In this document: in pieces, positions 26,133 through 35,298 of the stretch
Layout of the letters: each line of letters starts with the position of its first letter
Numbering within the stretch: position 1 is the stretch's first letter
Assembly: GCA_035515235.1 (NCBI GenBank)
Contig: DATJBS010000012.1
Span: forward strand, 62,001 to 126,000
Source: JAMLHH01 sp035515235
GTDB lineage: Bacteria > Bacteroidota > Bacteroidia > Chitinophagales > JADIYW01
Direction of reading: 5' to 3'
DNA: 64,000 nucleotides
The notes under the pieces: model-generated
Told to the model about the DNA's origin: nothing
Database searches by the model: none
The model's input: the letters and a program-made list of their open reading frames with translations, nothing else
Position numbers and translations under genes: made by a program

Positions 26133-26485
26133 TGGAATTATTACTAGTATTTTTAATTGGTCTTTTATATTCTTCAGGGATTTACCTGATGTTTCGAAGA
26201 AGTATGGTGAAATTACTTCTAGGACTTTCGCTTTTAGGAAATGGTGCTAATATGTTGATTTTCTTAATGGGCGAATTAGTCAAAGGAGAACCGCCAATTA
26301 TAGGAAAATCGGTTTCCATGTTTACAGGAGCTTATGCTGATCCTGTTCCTCAATCATTGATTCTTACTGCGATTGTCATCAGTTTTGGACTACAATCATT
26401 TGCTATTATTCTTCTAAAAAAAGTATACGCTATTACTGGTTCGGATGATTTGGATTATTTAAACGTTCAAGACCAAGACATATGA
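26132..26485 (+). CDS. mrpC: Na+/H+ antiporter subunit C (MrpC/MnhC)
   Basis: This NuoK-like three-TM subunit of 117 residues has the family segment LLGLSLLGNGANMLIFLMG and the DPVPQSLILTAIVISFGLQSFAI block. It overlaps mrpB by 1 base and mrpD by 4 bases (ATGA). Confidence 0.94.
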   Translation: MELLLVFLIGLLYSSGIYLMFRRSMVKLLLGLSLLGNGANMLIFLMGELVKGEPPIIGKSVSMFTGAYADPVPQSLILTAIVISFGLQSFAIILLKKVYAITGSDDLDYLNVQDQDI

Positions 26486-27990
26486 ATGCTAATATCATCT
26501 TAGCTCCTATATTGATTCACCTCATTACGGCTGTGATATCTTTATTTTTATGGGGAAGAGTTTTACCACAAAAAATATTGAGTCTTATAGGTTCTCTTTT
26601 AGTTTTAATTTCGAGTGTTCTCATCTTTTTTTTGAATCAAAAATGGGGTTCTATTATCGTTTTTGCAGGAAATTGGAAACCACCCTATGGAATTACTTTT
26701 GTAACGGACACATTGAGTACTATCATGCTATTACTGACAGCAATAGTCGGATTAGCAGTCAGTATATATTCTCATGTTGCCATAAGTACGAGTCGAATTA
26801 AATTTGGCTACTACCCTATTTATCACTTTTTGTTGATGGGATTATCTGGAGCTTTTTTGACAGGTGATATCTTTAATATGTACGTATGGTTTGAGGTCGT
26901 GATTATTTCTTCTTTCGTATTATTGACTTTAGGTGGCAAAAGAATGCAAATGGAAGGTGCAGTCAAGTACATGGCTATAAACATGTTAGCATCCATTATA
27001 TTCTTGACGGGCATCGGTATTTTATATGGACTAACTGGAAGTTTAAACATTGCAGACATTGGTACTAAGGTAAGAACTATTGAAAATCAAGGTTTAGTTC
27101 AAGTCACTTCTTTATTGTTCTTTTTTGGATTTGGTATTAAATCAGCAGTTTTCCCTTTATACTTTTGGTTGCCTTCTTCTTATCATACACCACCATCGGC
27201 GATAGCGGCCATCTTTGGAGGATTATTGACCAAAATGGGGATTTATTCTTTATTGCGAGTCTTCACAGTGATATTTTATCCTGATAATTTCATGCTGAAT
27301 TTTTTCTGTGCAATTGCTATCATGACCATGATTACGGGTGCTTTAGGTGCTATGAATAAAAAAAGCCTAAGAAGAATGTTCTCCTATTTGATAGTGTGTC
27401 ATATCGGGTATCTCATTGCTGGAATAGGTTTATATACAGAACTCGCCATTTCTGGAGTCATCTTTTATTTGATACACGATATCATTATCAAAAGCAATCT
27501 GTTTATGATGACGGGAATTATCTATAAAATAAGAGCAAGTACAGATATGAGAAGATTGGGAGGATTGTATAAGGATTATCCCAAATTATCTTTTGTAATG
27601 GCTATAATTCTGTTTTCACTTATAGGTATTCCTCCATTATCGGGTTTTTGGGCAAAAATTCCATTCATTACAGAATCTATACATGAAGGAAGGTTTGTCT
27701 TACTTGCTGTGATTCTTTTTTCAAGTTTTGTTACCTTAATCATTATTTCTAAACTTTGGTCGGAAGTGTTTTGGAAAGACTTACCGAAACCCAATCCTAC
27801 AGAAATCGATAAATTCGCGCCACTTAAATTATATGAAAAAATCTCTTTAGTATTCCCCGTTTTACTGCTAGCAAGTATTACCTTATATATAGGTTTGAAT
27901 GCAGGAGCTATCATCAAAGTCACGGATAAAGTCGCTTATGAGTTACTGCATCCAGATATTTATATTGAATCCGTATTGGGCAAAAATTAA
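26482..27990 (+). CDS. mrpD: Na+/H+ antiporter subunit D (MrpD/MnhD)
   Basis: This NuoN-like ion-translocating subunit has 502 residues and about 14 TM segments. Conserved charged residues are in WFEVVIISSFVLLTLGG (E near 137) and FGIKSAVFPLYFWLPSSYHTPP (K near 218), and HDIIIKSNLFMMTG carries the later lysine. It overlaps mrpC by 4 bases and is followed by mrpE after 6 bp. Confidence 0.95.
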   Translation: MNANIILAPILIHLITAVISLFLWGRVLPQKILSLIGSLLVLISSVLIFFLNQKWGSIIVFAGNWKPPYGITFVTDTLSTIMLLLTAIVGLAVSIYSHVAISTSRIKFGYYPIYHFLLMGLSGAFLTGDIFNMYVWFEVVIISSFVLLTLGGKRMQMEGAVKYMAINMLASIIFLTGIGILYGLTGSLNIADIGTKVRTIENQGLVQVTSLLFFFGFGIKSAVFPLYFWLPSSYHTPPSAIAAIFGGLLTKMGIYSLLRVFTVIFYPDNFMLNFFCAIAIMTMITGALGAMNKKSLRRMFSYLIVCHIGYLIAGIGLYTELAISGVIFYLIHDIIIKSNLFMMTGIIYKIRASTDMRRLGGLYKDYPKLSFVMAIILFSLIGIPPLSGFWAKIPFITESIHEGRFVLLAVILFSSFVTLIIISKLWSEVFWKDLPKPNPTEIDKFAPLKLYEKISLVFPVLLLASITLYIGLNAGAIIKVTDKVAYELLHPDIYIESVLGKN

Positions 27991-27996
27991 TCTATT

Positions 27997-28473
27997 ATGG
28001 TAAAACATTTTCTACTCAATATATTATTATCCTTTGTCTGGGTGGCGCTGTCAGGTCACCTCAATTATAGCAATTTCATATTTGGATACTTACTGGGATT
28101 TTTCATTCTATGGATGATAGAAAGACTAGGTAGCAATACGGAGTATTTCATGAGAGTGCCCAAAATTATACTCTTTTTTATCAGATTTCTATACGATATG
28201 CTCAAGGCAAATTTGGAAGTAGCCTTTGACTTAATCACTCCAAAATTATATACCGAACCCGGTATTATAGCTTACCCTCTCTCTGCAACTACTGATTTTG
28301 AAATCACTATGTTGAGTAATATTATTGCACTTACACCAGGTACAATGGTATTAGACTTGAGCGATGACAGAAAGGTTATTTATATCCATGTGATGTATTT
28401 AAAAAATAAAGAGAAGTTTATTGAAGATTTGAAAAAGAATACTGAAAAGAAATTATTAGAAATATTGCGATGA
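27997..28473 (+). CDS. mrpE: Na+/H+ antiporter subunit E (MrpE/MnhE)
   Basis: The 158-residue protein has two N-terminal TM segments and a cytoplasmic domain with the family pattern ITMLSNIIALTPGTMVLDLSDD near 102-123. It is an accessory subunit of the Mrp complex. The stop overlaps the mrpF start by 4 bases. Confidence 0.93.
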   Translation: MVKHFLLNILLSFVWVALSGHLNYSNFIFGYLLGFFILWMIERLGSNTEYFMRVPKIILFFIRFLYDMLKANLEVAFDLITPKLYTEPGIIAYPLSATTDFEITMLSNIIALTPGTMVLDLSDDRKVIYIHVMYLKNKEKFIEDLKKNTEKKLLEILR

Positions 28474-28745
28474 GTTTAGAGTCTTATTTAATTTATATCA
28501 TCATGCCCATTATATGTGTGGCAGTCATCTTAGTTTTGATAAGATTCATCAAAGGCCCCGCTATTGTTGATAAGGTAGTTGCTTTGGATTTAATGATTAC
28601 TATTGGCGTAGGTATTATTGGTGTATTTAGTATGATTTCTAAAAACTCTAACTTTTTAGATGTTGCAATGATTTTGGCATTAATTGCATTCTTGGGAACT
28701 GTTGCTTTTTCATTTTACTTAGAAAAAAGAAATTCGGATGAGTGA
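28470..28745 (+). CDS. mrpF: Na+/H+ antiporter subunit F (MrpF/MnhF)
   Basis: The 91-residue, three-TM subunit has the MrpF motif FIKGPAIVDKVVALDLM near 26-42, including the conserved aspartates. It overlaps mrpE by 4 bases and mrpG by 8 bases. Confidence 0.93.
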   Translation: MSLESYLIYIIMPIICVAVILVLIRFIKGPAIVDKVVALDLMITIGVGIIGVFSMISKNSNFLDVAMILALIAFLGTVAFSFYLEKRNSDE

Positions 28746-29136
28746 TATTATCATAATGATTTTGAGCACTTTAGGCTCTATATTTATTCTTATTGCAGCT
28801 TATGGCATTGTGAGAATGCCCGATTTTTATTTGCGCCTTTCGGTCACTATCAAAGCTGCTACTTTCGGAGTTGGGTTAATACTAATGGCGGCTGCACTAT
28901 TTTTCTTAGAATTTCAGGTGACTACAAAAGTATTTTCTATTATATTTTTCATCATCATCACTGCACCCGTAGGCGGTCACATGATTGGACGAACAGCTTA
29001 TATTATTGGTATTAAAATGTGGGAAGGGTCGGTTTTAGATGAATTAAAAGACAAGTACGACAAGAAAACTCACGAACTCAAAGGAGAAGACGAATCAGAA
29101 GATTCTAATGAGAAAGACTTTAGCGACTTAAAATAA
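28738..29136 (+). CDS. mrpG: Na+/H+ antiporter subunit G (MrpG/MnhG)
   Basis: The 132-residue protein has three TM segments typical of MrpG (GSIFILIAAYGIVRMPDFYLRLSVTIKAATFG, TAPVGGHMIGRTAY). It adds a charged C-terminal tail of about 30 residues (KDKYDKKTHELKGEDESEDS), longer than in many homologues. It is the last gene of the operon; a hairpin follows 3 bp after the stop. Confidence 0.93.
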   Translation: MSDIIIMILSTLGSIFILIAAYGIVRMPDFYLRLSVTIKAATFGVGLILMAAALFFLEFQVTTKVFSIIFFIIITAPVGGHMIGRTAYIIGIKMWEGSVLDELKDKYDKKTHELKGEDESEDSNEKDFSDLK

Positions 29137-29138
29137 AA

Positions 29139-29168
29139 AAGACTGTAACAATTGCTCATTACAGTCTT
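29139..29168 (-). terminator. shared terminator between mrpG and the M42 peptidase gene
   Basis: Arms AAGACTGTAA (29139-29148) and TTACAGTCTT (29159-29168) form a perfect 10-bp stem with a 10-base loop. On the minus strand it is followed by a T-run, making a good terminator for the peptidase gene. On the plus strand the following AAACTTTT is weaker, so it may act in both directions. Confidence 0.75.
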
Positions 29169-29191
29169 AAACTTTTATAATTAGAACTTAA

Positions 29192-30280
29192 TTAGCCTAT
29201 ATATTTCAATGATTTCTTAGGGTCAATAGAAAGTAATGTTCCATAAATCAACTTGATAGTATCTGCAACATCTACCTTAGAAACCATTTCTACAGTAGTA
29301 TGCATATATCTCAATGGCAAAGAAATTAATGCAGAAGGTACACCACCATTTCCATAAGCGAAAGCATCAGTATCTGTTCCTGTCACTCTTGAAGAAGCAT
29401 CTCTTTGGAATGGGATTTCGTGTTTTTGTGCTGCTGCAATAATTAATTTTCTTACATTATTTTGAACTGCCGGAGCATAAGTAATTACTGGACCTTTATG
29501 GCATTTGGTATCACCTGACTCTTTAGAATCAATCATAGGTGTAGAAGTATCATGACATACATCTGTAATAATTGCCATGTTAGGCTTAATAGATTCTACA
29601 GCCATCTGTGCTCCTCTCAAACCTACTTCCTCTTGTACAGCATTGACAATATATAATCCGAATGGCAATTTGTCTTTATTAGATTTAAGTAAGCGAGCCA
29701 CTTCAGCAATCATAAAACCGCCCATTCTATTATCTAAAGCTCTTCCTGCGTAATATTTATCATTTAATGTGAAAAAACCATCTTTAAAAGTCACCACGCA
29801 ACCTACGTGAATGCCCATTTTTTCCACTTCATCTTTTGTGACAGCACCAACGTCAATTGTAATATTAGAAATTTTTGGTGCATGCTCCTTTTCTTTCCTT
29901 AAGTGAATAGCAGGAAAACCAAATACTCCATCTACAAAACCATTATCAGTATGAATATTTACTCTCATTGAAGGAGCAATCATGTGGTCACTTCCACCAT
30001 TTCGGATGACATGAATAAAACCTGTATCTGTAATAAAACTTACATACCAAGAAATCTCATCCGCATGAGCTTCTATCACTACTTTATATTCAGCATCAGG
30101 ATTGATAATCGCAGTAGCTGTTCCATAGTTATCTATTTGATAAGTATCTACGTATGGCTTTAAATAGTCCAACCAAATTCTCTGACCGCTTTCTTCATAA
30201 CCTGTAGGAGATGCATTATTGAGATATGTACTTAGAAACTCCTCTGCTTCTTTGTCGATTTTGTATTTTATTTTACTCAT
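29192..30280 (-). CDS. M42 family metallo-aminopeptidase
   Basis: The 362-residue cytoplasmic peptidase has the M42 (tetrahedral aminopeptidase/glutamyl aminopeptidase) metal ligands in order: H in EAHADEISWYV (near 71), D in GRALDNRMGG (near 180), the EE pair in VQEEVGLRGA (near 215), D in ITDVCHD (near 238) and H in RYMHTTVEM near the C-terminus. These large oligomers trim peptides released by proteases. It is monocistronic with its own terminator, and a 121-bp gap separates it from the next minus-strand gene. Confidence 0.92.
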   Translation of the reverse strand: MSKIKYKIDKEAEEFLSTYLNNASPTGYEESGQRIWLDYLKPYVDTYQIDNYGTATAIINPDAEYKVVIEAHADEISWYVSFITDTGFIHVIRNGGSDHMIAPSMRVNIHTDNGFVDGVFGFPAIHLRKEKEHAPKISNITIDVGAVTKDEVEKMGIHVGCVVTFKDGFFTLNDKYYAGRALDNRMGGFMIAEVARLLKSNKDKLPFGLYIVNAVQEEVGLRGAQMAVESIKPNMAIITDVCHDTSTPMIDSKESGDTKCHKGPVITYAPAVQNNVRKLIIAAAQKHEIPFQRDASSRVTGTDTDAFAYGNGGVPSALISLPLRYMHTTVEMVSKVDVADTIKLIYGTLLSIDPKKSLKYIG

Positions 30281-30401
30281 ATGGTCACAAAATTAAAAGC
30301 TAATATTTACAAATCAGTAAAATTCGTAAATATTAACATGTGGAGGATTGATATCTAACTATTTATAAAATGTAGCATCAACTCTAAACTGAAATTTATA
30401 A

Positions 30402-30785
30402 TTACTCAGGAATAGCTACCCCTGACAATTGATTTTTTTGTTCTAGAGTCAATATTTTTTGAATTTCTGCATCATGAATTTGAATCGCTTTAATTGTATT
30501 CGCTTTCATTTCATCACGGTCACCATTTCTTTTATAGATGTTTTGGATATATTCTTGCTCCTCAGCTAATTTGATTTCCACTTCCATTACTTGAGCTTTT
30601 TGACCTTCACTCAAATTGACTTTTGCAGACAACATATTAGTTCTTTGCTCAGCAATACTATTAGAGTTCATCATATAGTAGTTGTACTGTTTAGTACTTT
30701 GTTTTTTATTTTGTGCAATGACTGTCGAGAAAGAAAACGAGCCTACTAAAAATGCAACTGTGATTAATTGAAAAAATCTTTTCAT
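30402..30785 (-). CDS. small periplasmic Spy/CpxP-like protein
   Basis: I start this gene at the ATG at 30785 (MKRFFQLITVAFLVGSFSFSTVIAQ), which gives a clean signal peptide; an upstream start would add nine residues. The mature part of about 102 residues is helical and charged. It has two LTxxQ-like segments, KVNLSEGQKAQVMEVE and KILTLEQKNQLSG, as in the Spy/CpxP periplasmic chaperone fold. Similar proteins are common in Bacteroidota, but function here is inferred only. Confidence 0.7.
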   Translation of the reverse strand: MKRFFQLITVAFLVGSFSFSTVIAQNKKQSTKQYNYYMMNSNSIAEQRTNMLSAKVNLSEGQKAQVMEVEIKLAEEQEYIQNIYKRNGDRDEMKANTIKAIQIHDAEIQKILTLEQKNQLSGVAIPE

Positions 30786-31018
30786 AATAATGTATTTAGA
30801 GAAGTAACACATACAAGCTTGGAAAGATTAGCTCATTCGATGAACAAATATTTACCATAACATGAAGTTTGATTTTCTTCTGATACTACATTTCGGCTTT
30901 CTTCAATAAAATGTGTCAATATTTATTTTGATTCAATTACCCTTTTAATTAGAATCTGTTAGATTTACAAAACGTCCAAAGTTGGATTCTATAAACATAT
31001 AATATTATAAAGTTAGAG

Positions 31019-32641
31019 ATGCAAAAATTTAGAGAAGAGATTGAAAACGGATATCAATTTAAAGGCAAAAGTATTATTGTCGGTTCAGGAATGATTGACG
31101 GTGTAGCTCAGGAAGGGCTAACTGTAAGAGTACCTTTAAAAACCTTAAACAGACATGGATTAATCGCTGGAGCTACAGGTACTGGTAAAACAAAATCTTT
31201 ACAAAAAATTGTAGAAAGCATATCTAAACACGGAGTTAGTGTGTTGTTGATGGATATCAAAGGGGACTTGAGCGGATTAGCCATGCCCGGAAAATTAAAT
31301 CATATAGTAGAAGAAAGAACTAAAATGGCTGGCGACACATGGGAGCCTACAAATTTTCCTGTAGAATTAATGTCTCTTTCAGACCAAGACGGCGTGCGAT
31401 TACGCGCTACTGTCACAGAATTTGGACCTATACTATTATCAAAAATATTATCGCTCAACGATACTCAACAAAGTGTATTATCATTGGTATTTAAGTTTTG
31501 TGATGATCACGGGTTACCTCTTTTAGATCTGAATGATTTAAAGAAGGTTTTGATGTACATCATGGACGATGGCAAGAAAACTTTAGAAGCAGAATACGGG
31601 AAAGTCAGTCCTGCAACAATAGGGACCATTCAGAGAAAAATTATAGAATTAGAAAGTCAAGGTGCAGATTTATTCTTTGGTGAACCATCTTTTGAAGTCA
31701 ATGACCTATTAAGAAAAGACATCCACGGTCGTGGTTATATTCACGTCATTAGATTAGATGATATTCAGAATAAGCCTAAATTGTTCTCTACTTTTATGTT
31801 ACAATTACTCTCAGAAGTATATGAAACTTTTCCAGAAAAAGGAGATGCCGAACAGCCTGAATTAGTCATCTTTATTGACGAAGCGCATTTAGTATTTAGT
31901 GAAGCTTCTGGCGCACTAGTTAGTCGATTAGAGCAAGTAGTCAAATTAATTAGATCGAAAGGTGTAGGTGTTTTCTTCTGTACACAAAGTCCATCAGATA
32001 TCCCTAGTGGAGTTTTAGGTCAATTAGGATTAAAAGTTCAGCACGCACTAAGAGCATTTACCGCAAAAGATAGAAAAGATATCAAAATGGTTGCTGAAAA
32101 CTATCCATTATCTGAATTTTATAAAATCGATGAAACTCTAACCAAAATGGGTATCGGAGAAGCTTTTGTCACTGCTTTGAACGAAAAAGGAATTCCAACT
32201 CCTTTGGTACATACACTGATGGTTTCTCCAGAATCTAGAATGGACATCTTGAATGATGAAGAGAAAAAATTAATCCTCAACAACTCAGTATTATATCATA
32301 AATACAATCAGACCTCTAACAGAGACAGTGCTTATGATATATTGAGTAAAAAAATCGAGGCTGCCGCAGAGATAAGAGAAGAGGAAGAAGCATTGAAAGC
32401 TCAAGCAAAGCAAGACATTGAAGATGCTAAATTGCAAGACAAATTACAAAAAGAAGAAGAAAGAGAAGCTGCAAAAAATGCTAGAGAAAGAGCAAAATTA
32501 GAAAGAGAAATGGCAAGAAATAAAGCTAATTCTATTGAAAATGTGCTGATGAAGAATGTTAAAAGACAACTTACCAATACTGTAAGTAGAGAAGTCTCAA
32601 GAGGATTACTAGGTGCTTTAAAATCGATGTTTAAAAAATAA
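31019..32641 (+). CDS. HerA-like ATPase (DUF853 family)
   Basis: This is a 540-residue P-loop ATPase of the HerA/FtsK superfamily. Walker A is GATGTGKTKSLQKIVE (near 50-65), Walker B is LVIFIDEAHLVF (near 282-293), and CTQSPSDIPSGVLGQLG (near 321-337) forms the sensor region. Residues from about 450 to 510 are a highly charged coiled coil (KIEAAAEIREEEEALKAQ...). The DUF853 family is widespread but of unclear role; HerA proteins pump or unwind DNA. The usual nuclease partner NurA is not adjacent. A PPK2 gene follows after 10 bp. Confidence 0.88.
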   Translation: MQKFREEIENGYQFKGKSIIVGSGMIDGVAQEGLTVRVPLKTLNRHGLIAGATGTGKTKSLQKIVESISKHGVSVLLMDIKGDLSGLAMPGKLNHIVEERTKMAGDTWEPTNFPVELMSLSDQDGVRLRATVTEFGPILLSKILSLNDTQQSVLSLVFKFCDDHGLPLLDLNDLKKVLMYIMDDGKKTLEAEYGKVSPATIGTIQRKIIELESQGADLFFGEPSFEVNDLLRKDIHGRGYIHVIRLDDIQNKPKLFSTFMLQLLSEVYETFPEKGDAEQPELVIFIDEAHLVFSEASGALVSRLEQVVKLIRSKGVGVFFCTQSPSDIPSGVLGQLGLKVQHALRAFTAKDRKDIKMVAENYPLSEFYKIDETLTKMGIGEAFVTALNEKGIPTPLVHTLMVSPESRMDILNDEEKKLILNNSVLYHKYNQTSNRDSAYDILSKKIEAAAEIREEEEALKAQAKQDIEDAKLQDKLQKEEEREAAKNARERAKLEREMARNKANSIENVLMKNVKRQLTNTVSREVSRGLLGALKSMFKK

Positions 32642-32651
32642 AACTTGAAGT

Positions 32652-33395
32652 ATGGCCATAAATATTAAATCGCTTTCTACTACACCTCCTGAAGATTGGG
32701 ATGAAAAGGAAGGCAAAAAACAAAAGAAAATCTATCTAGAAGAGATAGAACGTTTGCAGAATATTTTAATGGCCGCTAAAAAGAAAAGCTTACTCATCAT
32801 CCTTCAAGGCATGGATGCTGCAGGTAAAGATAGTACGGTCAGAAAAGTACTCGCTGTCATGAATCCAATAGGAATGAATGTGCATGCATTTAAAAAACCT
32901 ACGGATTTAGAGATGTCACACGATTTTTTGTGGCGAATACATCAAGTAGTCCCTGCCAAAGGGATGACTCAAGTTTTCAATAGATCTCATTATGAGGACG
33001 TTTTGATTCAAAGAGTACACCATTGGATCGATGAAGAAACTGCCCATAAAAGATTTCAGCACATTAATGACTTTGAGCAACTATTGACAGATAGCGATAC
33101 GATAGTCATCAAGTTTTTCTTACATATTTCTCCGGAAGCTCAATTAATAAAACTAGAAGAGCGAACAGTCAATCCAGAAAAGTATTGGAAGCACAATCAA
33201 AACGATTTTGAAGAGCGCAAATACTGGGAGGAGTATATGCAATGCTATGAAGATGTGCTCAATGAATGCAATCAAATTCCATGGCATATCATACCTTGTG
33301 ACAATAAAAAATATAAAGAATATCTTGTAGCAAAAATTGTCTGCGAGACTCTAGAGAAAATGGATTTAAAATTTCCATCTTTAGACAACAAATAA
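32652..33395 (+). CDS. polyphosphate:nucleotide phosphotransferase (PPK2 family)
   Basis: PPK2 enzymes move phosphate between polyphosphate and nucleoside mono- or diphosphates. The 247-residue protein has Walker A in LQGMDAAGKDSTVRK (near 49-63), Walker B/lid in VFNRSHYEDVLIQRVH (near 110-125) and the family block KFFLHISPEAQLIKLEER (near 150-167). Size and motifs fit the short single-domain class. It lies in a four-gene run with the HerA-like ATPase, a DUF2004-like protein and an esterase. The preferred direction (ATP synthesis or polyP synthesis) is not readable from sequence. Confidence 0.92.
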   Translation: MAINIKSLSTTPPEDWDEKEGKKQKKIYLEEIERLQNILMAAKKKSLLIILQGMDAAGKDSTVRKVLAVMNPIGMNVHAFKKPTDLEMSHDFLWRIHQVVPAKGMTQVFNRSHYEDVLIQRVHHWIDEETAHKRFQHINDFEQLLTDSDTIVIKFFLHISPEAQLIKLEERTVNPEKYWKHNQNDFEERKYWEEYMQCYEDVLNECNQIPWHIIPCDNKKYKEYLVAKIVCETLEKMDLKFPSLDNK

Positions 33396-33423
33396 TATTT
33401 CAAACCCTTTTAAATAAGATATC

Positions 33424-33921
33424 ATGAACCAACAAAAATTATCATTCTTTGGAGACATTGATCTCGATCAAGTAAAAAGCGAGTACATATCTAATTTAAA
33501 ATTTGAAGAAAGTAACATTGCGCTTAACCTTAACATTTTTGAAAATGACACGGTTACCCCAGAAATTATTGAAAAAGCTGATGTTTTCTTAAAAGCAATT
33601 GAGGATACCATACGCAGAGTCTATAAATATCTTTTGGATGATTACGAATCCGAAGGAGAAACTTATGGATATATTCAGCACCATATAGATAATCTAGAGC
33701 CGGAAGAAATTATTAATATTCTTGGGAAACATACGCCTGACGTCGATCAGAATGATGACTTAGTTGGGAAATTAAAACTCAACCGAATTGCAGTTTTCCC
33801 TGAAGATGACGACGAATTTGCAGTATTTGACTTCACTATAGGTAGAGATTATACAGATTATGTAATGGCAATTTATACAGATAGAGATGGCAACTTGATT
33901 GACTTAGGTATCGAAAGCTAA
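33424..33921 (+). CDS. DUF2004-like acidic cytoplasmic protein
   Basis: The 165-residue acidic protein has no signal peptide or TM segment. It opens LSFFGDIDLDQVKSEYIS and ends with a strand-rich half (FAVFDFTIGRDYTDYVMAIYTDRDGNLIDLGIES). This organisation recalls DUF2004, a family found near immunity-like proteins and in housekeeping contexts; the assignment is from memory. It is 28 bp after the PPK2 gene and 17 bp before the esterase gene. Confidence 0.7.
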   Translation: MNQQKLSFFGDIDLDQVKSEYISNLKFEESNIALNLNIFENDTVTPEIIEKADVFLKAIEDTIRRVYKYLLDDYESEGETYGYIQHHIDNLEPEEIINILGKHTPDVDQNDDLVGKLKLNRIAVFPEDDDEFAVFDFTIGRDYTDYVMAIYTDRDGNLIDLGIES

Positions 33922-33938
33922 AATTTAATCCAAAAAAG

Positions 33939-34826
33939 ATGTTTCCAGTAGAATTTGTAGTGCAACTCAGAAGACTTTTCTCTAAAGAGAATGCTACAAT
34001 TGAAGAAAATAGAAAAGCTTTGGAAAGTGCTGCAAAGATTCTTCCAAACTTCTATTTCAATATTCAACATCAGGTAGTATCGCTAGATACCTTTGAAGCA
34101 GAATGGATTTTACCTAAAAATGCTTGCAACAAAGTCTTATTATATCTACATGGTGGAGGATATTCTTCTGGTTCACATCGCACTCATCGACCAATGGTCA
34201 GCAGAATATGCAAAAAAGGTGGTTTTAAAGGTTTTGTAATCAATTATAGAAAGTCACCCGAAAACCCATATCCTGCTGCCTTGGAAGATGCACATAAAGC
34301 TTATTTATACTTGATGAATGAAGGCTATACTCCGAAAAACATTGTAATAGCTGGAGATTCTGCTGGTGGTGGCTTAGCGCTCGCATTACTGTACTATTTA
34401 AGAGATCATCAAATAGACCTTCCTAAAGCAGCAGCTTTACTTTGTCCTTGGACAGACTTAGCCATCACAGGGGAATCTGTAAATAAAAATGAAAAATTTG
34501 ATCCTTATCTAAATAGAAAGAAAATCGAAGCTCTCAGAGATGTTTATCTTAATGGAGAAAATCCTCTTCAACCCTATGTTTCACCTCTATATGGCTCAAC
34601 TATAGGATTGCCTCCTATCTATTTCCAGGCAGGATCTAATGATACTATCGTTGACGATGCCATTAGAATGCACGAAAAGATTCTGAAAGAAGGCGGAATT
34701 TCTTATTTAGACAATTACCCCAAAATGTTTCATGTATGGCAAGCATTTTATATCTTTTTGAGTGAAGGAAGAACTGCAATTCATAAAATTTCAGTTTTTT
34801 TGAGACAAGAATTGGATAAAGAGTAA
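33939..34826 (+). CDS. alpha/beta hydrolase, hormone-sensitive lipase (family IV) esterase
   Basis: The 295-residue enzyme has the oxyanion-hole motif YLHGGGYSSGSHRTHRP (near 69-85) and the nucleophile elbow IAGDSAGGGLALAL (S near 141). The catalytic aspartate is probably in SNDTIVDDAIRM (near 230) and the histidine in MFHVWQAF (near 267), so the family IV lipase/esterase triad is complete. Substrates are likely short-chain esters. It has no export signal. It is the last gene of the HerA-like/PPK2 run. Confidence 0.9.
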   Translation: MFPVEFVVQLRRLFSKENATIEENRKALESAAKILPNFYFNIQHQVVSLDTFEAEWILPKNACNKVLLYLHGGGYSSGSHRTHRPMVSRICKKGGFKGFVINYRKSPENPYPAALEDAHKAYLYLMNEGYTPKNIVIAGDSAGGGLALALLYYLRDHQIDLPKAAALLCPWTDLAITGESVNKNEKFDPYLNRKKIEALRDVYLNGENPLQPYVSPLYGSTIGLPPIYFQAGSNDTIVDDAIRMHEKILKEGGISYLDNYPKMFHVWQAFYIFLSEGRTAIHKISVFLRQELDKE

Positions 34827-34930
34827 TAAATTGACAGAGCACCAAACCCATTAAAAGCAATACTATTCAACAGAAAATGTGAAATGTGCATAATTATAGT
34901 ATTGGATACAATTATTTCACAAAGACATTT

Positions 34931-34960
34931 TTGGAATTCGTGAATAATGTTTTATCTTTG
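34931..34960 (+). promoter_or_regulatory. promoter of rpmE2 (-33 TTG and -7 TATCTTTG)
   Basis: A TTG at 34931 is followed after 19 bases by TATCTTTG (34953-34960), matching the Bacteroidota sigma-ABfr type consensus in both elements and spacing. The start codon of L31 lies 20 bases downstream, so the leader is short. Confidence 0.7.
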
Positions 34961-34980
34961 CACTCTGAAATAAGTTTGAA

Positions 34981-35229
34981 ATGAGAAAAGGAATTCACCC
35001 TGAAAATTATAGAGTAGTTGTATTTAAAGACTATTCATGTGACTATTTGTTCTTAGGCAAATCATGTGCTAACACAACAGACACTATTGTTTATGAAGAT
35101 GGTAACGAGTACCCTTTGGTAAAACTAGACGTATCTCACGAATCACACCCGTTCTTTACTGGAAAAGTGAAAGTCTTGGATACTGCAGGTAGAATTGACA
35201 AATTCAACAAAAAATACAACAGAAAATAA
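34981..35229 (+). CDS. rpmE2: 50S ribosomal protein bL31, type B
   Basis: The 82-residue protein starts MRKGIHPENYRVVVFKD, has SCANT in the middle and ends KFNKKYNRK, matching L31 of type B (zinc-independent, with the extended loop VYEDGNEYPLVKLDVSHESHPFFTGK). It has its own promoter and a strong downstream terminator, so it is monocistronic. Confidence 0.96.
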   Translation: MRKGIHPENYRVVVFKDYSCDYLFLGKSCANTTDTIVYEDGNEYPLVKLDVSHESHPFFTGKVKVLDTAGRIDKFNKKYNRK

Positions 35230-35257
35230 TAATCTTACTTTTAAGATTATAAAGTTC

Positions 35258-35288
35258 AAAAGTCTCGAAATGCTTCGGGACTTTTTTA
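35258..35288 (+). terminator. intrinsic terminator of rpmE2
   Basis: Arms AAAAGTCTCGAA and TTCGGGACTTTT pair over 12 bp with one G-T wobble around a 4-base ATGC loop, followed by further T. This is the strongest hairpin terminator in the window. The next gene starts 11 bp later. Confidence 0.9.
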
Positions 35289-35298
35289 TTTTTGCTAT

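Noticed and set aside
31019..34826. HerA-based antiphage defence island
   Set aside because: No NurA, SIR2, DUF4297 or nuclease partner is adjacent; the neighbours are PPK2 and an esterase, and the DUF853 type is a common housekeeping family.
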